Both the position numbers and the translations under genes were made by a program. The notes under the pieces were generated by a model. It saw only the letters and a program-made list of their open reading frames with translations, was not told the origin of the DNA and made no database searches. This document shows positions 27,021 to 37,350 of a DNA stretch of 64,000 nt, in pieces. Location of the stretch: positions 434,001 to 498,000 of the forward strand of contig NZ_JADKYB010000002.1 in NCBI RefSeq assembly GCF_016918855.1, given 5' to 3'. Origin of the DNA: Actinacidiphila acididurans (GTDB taxonomy: Bacteria > Actinomycetota > Actinomycetes > Streptomycetales > Streptomycetaceae). Positions within the stretch are counted from its first letter, which is position 1. Every line of letters starts with the position of its first letter.

Positions 27021-27746
27021 TCAGACGTGAACCCTCGCGCGATGCGAAACGTAAGCCAGCGTGCCCAGGAGCAGCCGCGCCTCCGGAGGCTGCGGCACGC
27101 CCTCGCGGGGCTCGCGCAGCCAGCGGACCGGGCCGAGGCCGGCGAGGTCGGACGGGGGAGCGGTGACGTGATCGCCCGGGCCGAGGCAGGCCAGGTCCAG
27201 GGAGGCGTCGTCCCAGCCCATCCGGTAGAGCAGGTGCGGCAGCTCGGCGGCGGCGCCGGGGGCCACGAAGAACTGGGCCCGCCCGGTGGGGGTGAGCAGC
27301 ACCGGCCCGAGGCGCAGCCCCATGCGCTCCAGGCGGACCAGGGCCCGCCGGCCCGGGGCCTCGGCGACCTCCAGCACGTCGAAGGACCGCCCGGCGGGCA
27401 GGAGCACCGAGGCGCCGGGCATCCGGGCCCACGCCTCGACCGCCTGCTCGGCGCCCGCGCCGGCCGGCACCTCGTCGGCGAAGGGCAGCGGATGGGCCCC
27501 CGGCGCCGTACAGGCCGCGTCGCCGCACGAGCAGGCGCCGCCACGGGCCGCGCGGGCACCGGGCACGACCGCCCACCCGTACCGCCCGGTGTAGCGGGCG
27601 ATGCTGCCGCACACCGCGGCCCACTCCTTGCGGCGCCCGGCGGTCCGTACCCCGGGCAGCGCCGCCACCCGGGCGGCGTTCAGCACCCCGGTCCGCTGCT
27701 GCCGCATCTCCCGCATGCCGCCGCTCGTGAAGACCGTGAAAACCAT
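27021..27746 (-). CDS. Prim-Pol-like (bifunctional primase/polymerase N-terminal) protein, degenerate
   Basis: 241-aa soluble protein starting MVFTVFTSGGMREMRQQ; ATG at 27744-27746 follows a strong GGAGGGG site, so longer frames are rejected. The middle (GRYGWAVVPGARA, a small CSCGDAAC cysteine cluster, GAHPLPF, W-A-R-M-P-G-ASVLLPAGRSFDVLEV) follows the layout of archaeo-eukaryotic primase (Prim-Pol) N-terminal domains, which have G-x-H-P and a D-x-D metal motif. Here the expected DxD appears only as F-D-V-L-E-V, so catalysis is doubtful. Relatives next to nsdA in Streptomyces are, as I recall, annotated as bifunctional DNA primase/polymerase. It is divergent from nsdA across 350 bp. Confidence 0.7.
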   Translation of the reverse strand: MVFTVFTSGGMREMRQQRTGVLNAARVAALPGVRTAGRRKEWAAVCGSIARYTGRYGWAVVPGARAARGGACSCGDAACTAPGAHPLPFADEVPAGAGAEQAVEAWARMPGASVLLPAGRSFDVLEVAEAPGRRALVRLERMGLRLGPVLLTPTGRAQFFVAPGAAAELPHLLYRMGWDDASLDLACLGPGDHVTAPPSDLAGLGPVRWLREPREGVPQPPEARLLLGTLAYVSHRARVHV

Positions 27747-28096
27747 GACCCCTCCAACGCCGTGCCGTCGCCGATGGTTACGCACTCGCACGGCCTGCCC
27801 CTGCCGGCCTGTGTCAAGTGAATCGCCTGTGGGCCGGGCGGGGTTCATCCGAAGGGGTGGCGAATGGTGGCGTTTCCGTAACATCAGTCGCCGCATGGGT
27901 GACCACGGGACTACTTTCGGTGCGTGAGTCCACAGCGGTGTCCGGCCTGCCCTCCAGAGGCGCCGCGGGCGATTCCCCGCCGCGGGCGCCCGGCTGTCGC
28001 CGATCCCGTGCCCGGGCCGCCGCCGCGCTCGACGCGACGACGCCCGGCGATCCCTGATGCCCGAGCAGCCGGACCGAGCGGGACGGGGGCCCGACC
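27747..28096. other. 350-bp divergent intergenic region (Prim-Pol-like gene / nsdA)
   Basis: No gene supported. It must hold the promoters of both flanking genes. Weak candidates are an AT-richer stretch TTTCCGTAACATCAG (about 27865-27880) and TGGTTACGCACTCG near 27773. I see no clear operator or terminator. Confidence 0.4.
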
Positions 28097-29554
28097 GTGA
28101 GCGCCACAGCGGAGAAGCAGCCCAACGAGCAGCTCGGTTCGTGGTTCGTGCGCAGCGGCTGGTCCAAGGGCGAGCTGGCCCGCCAGGTCAACCGCCGCGC
28201 CCGCCAGATGGGCGCCCACCACATCAGCACCGACACCTCCCGGGTGCGCCGCTGGCTGGACGGCGAACAGCCCCGCGAGCCGATCCCGCGCATCCTGTCC
28301 GAGCTGTTCTCCGAGCGCTTCGGCTGCGTGGTGCCCGTGGAGGACCTGGGCCTGCGCCCGGCCCACCAGCCCCCGGCCGGCGCCGGCGTCGACCTGCCCT
28401 GGGCCGGCCCGCAGACCGTCCAGCTCATCAACGAGTTCTCCCGCAGCGACCTGATGCTCGGCCGCCGCGGCTTCCTCGGCACCTCCCTGGCGCTGTCGGC
28501 CGGCCCCGCCCTGGTCGAGCCCATGCAGCGCTGGCTGGTGCCCACCGCCTCCGCCGCGATCCCGGCGCAGCCCGGCCCGGAACGCGACCTGCCGGCCCGC
28601 CCCTCCCGGCTGTCCGAACAGGAACTCGCGCTCCTGGAGGAGACCGCGGCGATGTTCCGCGTGTGGGACAACCAGTGCGGCGGGGGCCTGCGGCGCAAAG
28701 CCGTCGTCGGCCAGCTCCACGAGGTCACCGACCTGCTCCAGGACTCCCACCCGGAGCGCGTCGCCCGGCGGCTGTACCGGATCACCGCGGACCTGGCCGC
28801 GCTCGCCGGCTGGATGAGCTACGACGTGGGCATGCAGCCCATCGCCCAGAAGTACCTGGTCCTGGCCCTGCACGCGGCAAAGGAGGCCGGCGACCGGCCG
28901 CTGGGCGCCTTCGTGCTGTCCTCCATGAGCCGCCAGATGATCCACCTCGACCGGCCCGACGACGCCCTGGAACTGATCCACCTGGCCCAGTACGGCAGCC
29001 GCGATTCCGCCGGCGCCACCCTTCAGGCCATGCTCCACGGGCTGGAGGCCCGCGCGTACGCCGGCATGGGCCAGGTCAACAAGTGCCACCGCGCGGTCCG
29101 AATGGCCGAGGACGCCTTCGCCGAGTCCCGCCCCGCCGAGGACCCGCCCTGGATCAGCTTCTTCACCGAGGCCGAGCTGCACGCCGAGAACGCCCACTCC
29201 TACCGCGACCTCGCCTATGTGGCCGGCCGCAGCCGCAACTACGCCTCCCTCGCCCGGCCCGAGATGGAAGCCGCCGTCGACGGCTTCGCCGGCGACGAAA
29301 TCCACCAGCGCGCCTACGCGCTGAATCTGGTCGGCCTGGGCACTGTCCACCTGCTGATGCGGGAGCCGGAACAGGCCGCCGAAGCGACCGCACGGGCGAT
29401 CACCGCCGCCAAACGGCTCCGGTCCGAGCGCGTCAACACCCGAATTCGTACAACCACCCACGCGGCCTTACGCGACTTCGCCGATGTGCCCGAAGTCGCG
29501 GCCCTGGCCGAGCGCCTGTCCCAACAGCTCCCGGAGGCCGCCGCCTCCGCTTGA
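28097..29554 (+). CDS. nsdA: NsdA, negative regulator of differentiation and antibiotic production
   Basis: 485-aa regulator. In S. coelicolor nsdA disruption increases sporulation and antibiotic output (established knowledge). Residues 1-80 contain a helix-turn-helix-like region (GWSKGELARQVNRRARQMG, TSRVRRWLDGEQP); residues about 115-145 have FSRSDLMLGRRGFLGTSL; the rest is all-helical and looks like TPR repeats (VARRLYRITADLAALAGW, GAFVLSSMSRQMIHL, RAYALNLVGLGTVHL). GTG 28097 was chosen; no membrane segment. Codon 458 (29468-29470, in HAALRDFAD) is TTA, so full translation should need the bldA leucyl-tRNA. amtB follows after 209 bp with its own regulatory site. Confidence 0.93.
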   Translation: MSATAEKQPNEQLGSWFVRSGWSKGELARQVNRRARQMGAHHISTDTSRVRRWLDGEQPREPIPRILSELFSERFGCVVPVEDLGLRPAHQPPAGAGVDLPWAGPQTVQLINEFSRSDLMLGRRGFLGTSLALSAGPALVEPMQRWLVPTASAAIPAQPGPERDLPARPSRLSEQELALLEETAAMFRVWDNQCGGGLRRKAVVGQLHEVTDLLQDSHPERVARRLYRITADLAALAGWMSYDVGMQPIAQKYLVLALHAAKEAGDRPLGAFVLSSMSRQMIHLDRPDDALELIHLAQYGSRDSAGATLQAMLHGLEARAYAGMGQVNKCHRAVRMAEDAFAESRPAEDPPWISFFTEAELHAENAHSYRDLAYVAGRSRNYASLARPEMEAAVDGFAGDEIHQRAYALNLVGLGTVHLLMREPEQAAEATARAITAAKRLRSERVNTRIRTTTHAALRDFADVPEVAALAERLSQQLPEAAASA

Positions 29555-29624
29555 TACCCGGGAAATCGACCCTCACCCCACCCGTATACAGCCTTCACCG
29601 AACGAGGGGGGAGTTCATCCCGGT

Positions 29625-29660
29625 GTAACATCCGCGACTTCTTCGTCACGCCCGCGAAAC
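29625..29660 (+). promoter_or_regulatory. Candidate GlnR operator upstream of amtB
   Basis: GTCAC-GCCCGC-GAAAC (29645-29660) is an exact match to the GlnR half-site pattern gTnAC-n6-GaAAC. A second, weaker pair GTAAC-ATCCGC-GACTT (29625-29640) lies 4 bases upstream. GlnR activates amtB-glnK-glnD under nitrogen limitation in Streptomyces (established knowledge). The start codon is 103 bases downstream. Confidence 0.7.
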
Positions 29661-29690
29661 ACCGTGCGGCATCGACCGAAACCAGGCTGA

Positions 29691-31442
<1,752 letters not shown>

Positions 31443-31488
31443 CCTCCGCCAGGTCCGGCCCCGACGTCCCACAACCGCTGGAGAACGA

Positions 31489-33950
31489 GTGACCGACAGC
31501 GTCGAAGCGCCGGACGGCGGTTACGCGGCGCACTGGCCGGCCTCACCGACCGGTGGCTGGCCTCCCTCGCCGAGCACGCCGCCGAAGCCACCGGCACCGG
31601 GGGCACTTCCCACGCCGCAGGCCGTGGTGGGGGTACCTCCCACGCCGCAGGCCGTGGGGGAGGCTTCGCCCTGATCGCCGTCGGCGGCTACGGCCGCGGC
31701 GAACTGTCCCCCCGCAGCGACCTCGACCTGCTGCTGCTGCACGAGCCCGGCGGCTCGGTCGCCGCCCTGGCCGACCGCATCTGGTACCCCGTGTGGGACC
31801 TCGGGGTCGCCCTGGACCACTCGGTACGCACCCCCGCCGAGGCCCGCCGGACCGCCGCCGAGGACCTGAAGGTCCAGCTCGGCCTCCTCGACGCCCGGCA
31901 CATCGCCGGCGACCCCGCCCTCACCTCCGGCCTGCGCAGCGCGATCCTGGCCGACTGGCGCAACCAGGCCCCCCAGCGGCTGCCCGCCCTGCACGAGATG
32001 TGCGCCGAGCGCGCCGAACGCCAGGGCGAGCTGTCCTACCTGCTCGAACCCGACCTCAAGGAGGCCCGCGGCGGACTGCGCGACGCCACCGCGCTGCGAG
32101 CGGTCGCCGCCTCCTGGCTGGCCGACGCCCCCCGCGAAGGGCTCGACGAGGCCCGCGGCCGCCTGCTGGACGCCCGCGACGCCCTCCACCTGGTCACCGG
32201 CCGCGCCACCGACCGCCTTGCCCTCCAGGAACAGGACCAGGTCGCCGACCGGCTCGGCCTGCTCGACGCCGACGCCCTGCTGCGCCAGGTGTACGAGGCC
32301 GCCCGCCGGATCGCCTACGCCTCCGACGTCACCTGGCGCGAGGTCTTCCGGGTGCTGCGCGCCCGCGAGGCCCGGCCCCGACGCCGCGGCCTGCTGGGCC
32401 TGGGCCGCACCTCCTCCAGGGCCGCCGGTCCGTCCGGCGCCCCCGCCCAGACCCCGGAACGCGTCCCGCTCGCCGAGGGCGTCGTCGAGCAGGAGGGCGA
32501 GGCCGTACTGGCGCTGGCCGCCAAGCCCGAGCGCGACCCGGTGCTGCCGCTGCGGGCCGCCGCTGCCGCCGCCCAGGCCGGCCTGCCGCTGTCCATCCAC
32601 GCCGTGCGCCGGCTGGCCGCCGCCGCCCGCCCGCTGCCCGTGCCCTGGCCCGCCGAGGCCCGCGAACAACTGCTCACCCTGCTCGGCGCGGGCGAGCCGA
32701 CCGTGGCGGTCTGGGAGGCACTGGAGGCCGAGGGGCTGATCACCCGGCTGATCCCGGACTGGGAACGGGTCCGCTGCCGGCCGCAGCGCAACGCCGTGCA
32801 CCGCTTCACCGTCGACCGCCATCTGGTGGAGACCGCCGTACGCGCCGCCGGCCTCACCCGCCGGGTCGGCCGCCCCGACCTGCTGCTGACCGCCGCCCTG
32901 CTGCACGACATGGGCAAGGGCTGGCCCGGCGACCACAGCGAGGCCGGCGAGGTCATCGCCCGCGACCTGGCCGCCCGGCTCGGCTTCGGCCCCGCCGACG
33001 TCGACACCCTCGCCCTGCTGGTCCGCCACCACCTGCTGCTGATCGACACCGCCACCCGGCGCGACCTGGACGACCCGGAGACCGTACGGACGGTCGCCGA
33101 GACCGTACGCGACACCTCCACGCTGGAACTGCTGGCCGCCCTCACCGAGGCCGACGCCCTGGCCACCGGGCCCGCCGCGTGGAGCACCTGGCGCGCCTCC
33201 CTCCTGGCCGACCTGGTCGAACGCGTCACCGGCGCGCTGGACACCGGCGCGGTGCCGGCCACCGCCGACCGCGAGCCCACCGCCGAGGAGGAACGGCTGG
33301 CCATCGAGGCGGCCCGGACCGGCGGCCCGGTGCTGGCCCTGCACGCCCGCGCCGAACCGGAGGCCGAGGGCGAGGCACAGGACGAGGCGGTGGGCGTGGA
33401 ACTGCTGGTCGCGGTGCCCGACCGGCCCGGCCTGGTGGCCCAGGCGGCCGGCGTCCTCGCGCTGCACCGGCTCACCGTGCGCGCCGCCGACCTGCGCTCC
33501 GTCGACCCCGTCGGCGAAGGCCAGGTCGCCCTGCTGAGCTGGCGGGTCTCCGCGGAGTACGGCGCGCTGCCCGAGGCCGCCCGGCTGCGCTCCGACCTCG
33601 CCCGCGCGTTCGAGGGCACCCTCGACATCGAGACCCGGCTCGCCGAGCGCGAGGCCGCCTACCCCCGGCGGCGCGGCATCACCCCGGCGCCGCCCCGCGT
33701 CACCGTGGCCCCCAGCGGCACCTCCCAGACCGCCACCGTCCTGGAGGTCCGCGCCCACGACGCCCCTGGCCTGCTGCACCGCATCGGCCTGGCCCTGGCC
33801 GCGACCTCCGTCACGGTCCGCTCGGCCCGCATCTCCACCCTGGGCGGCAACGCCGTCGACGCCTTCTACGTCGTCGGCAAGGACGGCAAGCCGCTGCCCG
33901 AGCCCCGCGCCCGCGAGGTGGCCGGTCAGGTGGAGACGGCGCTGAGGTAG
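31489..33950 (+). CDS. glnD: PII adenylyl/uridylyltransferase GlnD, 5' end frame-disrupted
   Basis: Modifies and demodifies GlnK. The catalytic frame reads ALAGLTDRWLASLAEHAA, then a repeat insert, then VGGYGRGELSPRSDLDLLLL (nucleotidyltransferase GG and DxD, 31683-31736), a linker, the HD domain LLLTAALLHDMGKGW, and two ACT domains ending at 33950. That frame has no ATG, GTG or TTG between the glnK stop and GTG 31791, which would delete the catalytic site. The only well-placed start, GTG 31489 after GGAG, begins VTDSVEAPDGGYAA, which resembles GlnD N-termini, but in the neighbouring frame, which stops at 31672-31674. So a frameshift (indel or sequencing error) lies at about 31520-31540, or translation starts unusually. 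Expected size about 820 aa. Confidence 0.85.
31599..31658. repeat. 30-bp tandem repeat (2 copies) inside glnD
   Basis: Two 30-base units, 31599-31628 and 31629-31658, identical at 27 positions. Each begins GGGGG(C/T)AC(T/C)TCCC. In the glnD frame each encodes GGTSHAAGRG, and the pair sits just before the nucleotidyltransferase motif. The GGGGGTACCTCCCA core is the reverse complement of TGGGAGGTACCCCC at 26927-26940, an intergenic repeat in this window. Confidence 0.85.
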
Positions 33951-34100
33951 CCCGCGACCGCGCCCGTACCACCGGATCTGCGCCCGGCAAGGGGTACCGG
34001 ACCGGATACGGCGCCGACATCCGGGGACGGTTCGGCGGCGGGTCCGGATACCCTGGAAGGCGATTGTCTCCGCCCCCGACCACAAGGATCTGCGACCGAC

Positions 34101-35642
34101 GTGTTCGACACCCTCTCCGACCGCCTCGCGAACACCTTCAAGAACCTCCGGGGCAAAGGGCGCCTCAGCGAAGCGGACATCGACGCCACCGCACGCGAGA
34201 TCCGTATCGCCCTGCTCGAAGCGGATGTCGCGCTCCCCGTGGTGCGGGCCTTCATCGCCAACGTCAAGCAGCGTTCGCTGGGCGCGGAGGTCTCCAAGGC
34301 GCTGAATCCTGCGCAAATGGTGATCAAAATCGTCAACCAGGAGCTGGTGGGGATCCTGGGCGGCGAGACCCGCCGCCTGCGCTTCGCCAAGCAGCCCCCG
34401 ACCGTGATCATGCTGGCCGGTCTGCAGGGCGCGGGCAAGACGACGCTGGCGGGCAAGCTGGGGCACTGGCTGAAGCAGCAGGGTCACACTCCGCTGCTGG
34501 TCGCGGCCGACCTCCAGCGGCCGAACGCGGTCAACCAGCTCAGCGTGGTCGCCGAGCGGGCCGGTGTGGCGGTGTTCGCGCCCGAGCCGGGCAACGGGGT
34601 GGGCGACCCGGTGAAGGTGGCGCAGGACTCGATCACGTACGCCAAGACGCAGCAGTACGACGTGGTGGTGATCGACACCGCGGGCCGGCTGGGTGTCGAC
34701 CAGGAGATGATGCAGCAGGCCGCGGACATCCGGGACGTGACGCACCCGGACGAGATCCTGTTCGTGGTCGACGCGATGATCGGCCAGGACGCGGTGAACA
34801 CCGCGGAGGCGTTCCGGGACGGCGTGGGCTTCGACGGCGTGGTGCTGTCCAAGCTGGACGGCGACGCCCGCGGTGGCGCGGCGCTGTCGATCGCGCACGT
34901 GACCGGCAAGCAGATCATGTTCGCGTCGAACGGCGAGAAGCTGGACGACTTCGACGCGTTCCACCCGGACCGGATGGCGTCCCGGATCCTCGGGATGGGC
35001 GACATGCTGTCGCTCATCGAGCGGGCCGAGCAGACCTTCACGCAGGCCGAGGCCGAGAAGATGGCGGCCAAGCTCGCCAAGGGCCCCAAGGAGTTCACGC
35101 TCGACGACTTCCTGGCGCAGATGGAGCAGGTCCGCAAGATGGGCTCGCTGTCCAAGCTGCTGGGGATGCTGCCGGGCATGGGCCAGATCAAGGACCAGAT
35201 CAACAACCTCGACGAGCGGGACGTGGACCGTACCGCGGCGATCATCAAGTCGATGACGCCGGCCGAGCGGACCGACCCGCACATCATCAACGGCTCGCGC
35301 CGGGCCCGTATCGCCCGCGGTTCCGGGGTCGAGGTCAGCGCGGTGAAGTCGCTGGTGGAGCGGTTCTTCGAGGCCCGCAAGATGATGTCGCGGATGGCGC
35401 AGGGCGGAATGCCGGGAGTGCCGGGCATCCCGGGGATGGGCGGCGGGCCCGGCCGGCAGAAGAAGCAGCAGAAGAAGGGCAAGGGCTCGCGCCGTTCGGG
35501 CAACCCGATGAAGCGGCTCCAGGAGGAGCAGGAGGCCGCGGCGCGTCGCGAGGCGCGGGCGGGCAGTGCCTTCGGGGCGGACGCGCCGCCGGAGGACTTC
35601 GAGCTGCCCGCGGAGTTCAAGGACTTCCTGCCGCCGAAGTAG
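34101..35642 (+). CDS. ffh: Signal recognition particle protein Ffh
   Basis: SRP54 homologue of 513 aa that binds signal sequences and 4.5S RNA. N domain (FDTLSDRLANTFKNLRG), G domain with GLQGAGKTTLAGKL, DLQRPNAVNQL, DTAGRLG, SKLDGDARGG, and an M domain (about 300-440) with FLAQMEQVRKMGSLSKLLGM, SMTPAER, INGSRRARIARGSG and the Met/Gly-rich finger MMSRMAQGGMPG. The C-terminal tail (KKQQKKGKG, then acidic) is typical. GTG 34101; a 150-bp gap separates it from glnD, so it probably has its own promoter. The 4.5S RNA gene is not in the window. Confidence 0.97.
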   Translation: MFDTLSDRLANTFKNLRGKGRLSEADIDATAREIRIALLEADVALPVVRAFIANVKQRSLGAEVSKALNPAQMVIKIVNQELVGILGGETRRLRFAKQPPTVIMLAGLQGAGKTTLAGKLGHWLKQQGHTPLLVAADLQRPNAVNQLSVVAERAGVAVFAPEPGNGVGDPVKVAQDSITYAKTQQYDVVVIDTAGRLGVDQEMMQQAADIRDVTHPDEILFVVDAMIGQDAVNTAEAFRDGVGFDGVVLSKLDGDARGGAALSIAHVTGKQIMFASNGEKLDDFDAFHPDRMASRILGMGDMLSLIERAEQTFTQAEAEKMAAKLAKGPKEFTLDDFLAQMEQVRKMGSLSKLLGMLPGMGQIKDQINNLDERDVDRTAAIIKSMTPAERTDPHIINGSRRARIARGSGVEVSAVKSLVERFFEARKMMSRMAQGGMPGVPGIPGMGGGPGRQKKQQKKGKGSRRSGNPMKRLQEEQEAAARREARAGSAFGADAPPEDFELPAEFKDFLPPK

Positions 35643-35690
35643 GCCGGGACCGGCGGGAACTGGTGCCGGGTGCTGAACGACAATGGGGCC

Positions 35691-36212
35691 ATGCGAGTTA
35701 CGATCCGGGAACCCCGACCCAGTGACGCCGAAGCCCACCGGGCCGCGGTGCTCAGGTCCGTCGCACTCCTCAGCCCGTGGAATCCGGTGGACCCCGACGG
35801 TTTCCACGAGCTGCTGCGCCAGCAGGGACCGTCGCTGCGCACGTACTTGATCATCAATGACGAGGACGGCGGCATCGTCGGCAAGTGCAACGTCGCCAAC
35901 ATCGTCCGGGCCCGGTTCCGCAACGCGACGCTGGGCTACGACAGTTACCTGCCCTACACGGGGACCGGGCGGATGAGCGAGGGCATGCGGCTGATCGTGG
36001 ACCGCTGCTTCGCGCCGTACCCGGACGGTCTGGGGCTGCACCGGCTGGAGATCAACGTCCAGCCGGACAACAGCCGTTCGATCGCGATGGCCAAGCGGCT
36101 GGGGTTCCGCCACGAGGGTTTCTCGCCGCGCATGCTCTGGATCAACGACGCCTGGCGCGACCACGAGCGGTTCGCGCTGACCGCGGAGGAGTGGCCGGGC
36201 CTGGAGTCGTGA
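35691..36212 (+). CDS. GNAT family N-acetyltransferase (RimJ/RimL-like)
   Basis: 173-aa acetyltransferase that uses acetyl-CoA; the substrate is not evident. It has MRVTIREPRPSDAEAH, the beta4 strand LGYDSYLPYTGTGRMSEGM with the acetyl-CoA P-loop-like G-x-G-R-M-S, LHRLEINVQPDNSRSIAMAKRLGFRHEGF (motif B, as in RimJ/RimL protein N-terminal acetyltransferases). ATG 35691 was chosen over the non-conserved 7-residue extension from 35670. It lies 48 bases after ffh and converges on the methyltransferase gene. Confidence 0.9.
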   Translation: MRVTIREPRPSDAEAHRAAVLRSVALLSPWNPVDPDGFHELLRQQGPSLRTYLIINDEDGGIVGKCNVANIVRARFRNATLGYDSYLPYTGTGRMSEGMRLIVDRCFAPYPDGLGLHRLEINVQPDNSRSIAMAKRLGFRHEGFSPRMLWINDAWRDHERFALTAEEWPGLES

Positions 36213-36264
36213 GGGTTGGGGGGCATGGAGCCGTGAGCATACGGCGCCGGGTCCGCGGGGGGTG

Positions 36265-37095
36265 TCAGGCGCGGGCGATCATGTAGCGGAACACGTTGTC
36301 CATGCGGACCGTGCCGTCGGGGCGGCGGTAGGGGTGCAGGGCCTCGGTGATCTCCTTCTCGACCTGCTGCTGGTCGGTGGCCTCCACGGCGGCGTCGAAC
36401 AGGCCGGTGGAGAGCAGGCCGCGCACGGCGCTGGGCGCGTCGGCGTAGCCGAAGGGGCAGGAGACCCGGCCCGAGCCGTCCGGGCGCAGGCCGGCGTGGC
36501 GGGCCAGGTCCTCCAGGTCGTCGCGGCCGCTGAGGCGCGGTGCGCGGGTGGCGGCGGCGCGGGGTTCGGCGAGCCGGGTGGCGACGGCCAGCAGGCGGGA
36601 GGTCGCGCAGCGCTCGGGCGGGCCCCAGCCGGCCAGTACCACCGCGCTGCCGCGCGGCGCCGAGCGGGCCACCGCGGCCAGGGCGGGGCGCAGCCGGGAC
36701 GCGGGCGCCGCGGGGTCGAAGGCGGTGATCAGGTCGTAGTCGCCGAACCTGATGTGGTCCTCCAGGACGTCGGCGGTGCCGGTGAGCAGCCGGGTGCGGG
36801 CCAGCCCTGCGGGTCCGATGCCCCAGGTGGGCTCGGGCATCAGCCGCTGCCGGGCCAGGTCGAGCAGGGATTCGTCGGTGTCGCAGCCGGTGACCGCGGC
36901 GCCTCGGGCGCCGGCCAGCAGCATCGCCAGTCCCGAGCCGCAGCCCAGGGCCAGCATCCGGGTGTCCGCGCCGACTTCCAGCCGGTCGTAGACGGTCTCG
37001 TAGAGCGGGACGAGCATCCGTTCCTGGATTTCCGCCCAGTCCCGTGCCCTGTCCTGCGCGCCGGGCCTGTGTCCGCGATAGAGCGTAGGTGCCAT
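36265..37095 (-). CDS. SAM-dependent methyltransferase
   Basis: 276-aa class I methyltransferase starting MAPTLYRGHRPGAQDRARDW (ATG 37093-37095, after GGGGCTT). Motif I is RMLALGCGSGLAMLLAG, acidic residue D in VTGCDTDES follows for the ribose, and motif IV is around DYDLITAFDPAAP. The substrate is unknown. Ends in VRMDNVFRYMIARA, which I associate with a Streptomyces family adjacent to ffh/rpsP. Divergent from proS across 255 bp in which TTCTGGTTAACTCTGG (about 37209) is the only AT-rich patch. Confidence 0.85.
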   Translation of the reverse strand: MAPTLYRGHRPGAQDRARDWAEIQERMLVPLYETVYDRLEVGADTRMLALGCGSGLAMLLAGARGAAVTGCDTDESLLDLARQRLMPEPTWGIGPAGLARTRLLTGTADVLEDHIRFGDYDLITAFDPAAPASRLRPALAAVARSAPRGSAVVLAGWGPPERCATSRLLAVATRLAEPRAAATRAPRLSGRDDLEDLARHAGLRPDGSGRVSCPFGYADAPSAVRGLLSTGLFDAAVEATDQQQVEKEITEALHPYRRPDGTVRMDNVFRYMIARA

Positions 37096-37350
37096 GGAAG
37101 CCCCAATCAGCCGCGTCTCGCCGGTCGTTCCCCCCGCATCCCCCCGGGTCGCCACCTGTCTGCCAGCCAACTGCTGAATTCCCGCCCCGTCCAGGGTCCG
37201 GAGGCAGCGTTCTGGTTAACTCTGGTCACTTCTTGTCCGGGTCCGGTCCGGGTGCCGGCCCCGTCGCCGTCGGGCCGCTGCCCCCGCTGCCTGCCCGTCG
37301 CGAGGCGGCCGATTCACGTTCCGGACGCGCCGGGCCGTACCATCGCCTCC

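Noticed and set aside
31521..31523. TTA codon in the glnD frame
   Set aside because: It lies at or upstream of the suspected frameshift and is read as part of GGT-TAC in the frame starting at GTG 31489, so it is probably not translated as leucine.
31521..36164. A 1547-codon open frame on the minus strand across glnD, ffh and the acetyltransferase gene, and similar long antisense frames opposite smc and recG
   Set aside because: Shadows of high-GC coding sequence. The translations are low-complexity Gly/Arg/Ala/His strings with no domains, and the plus-strand genes are certain.
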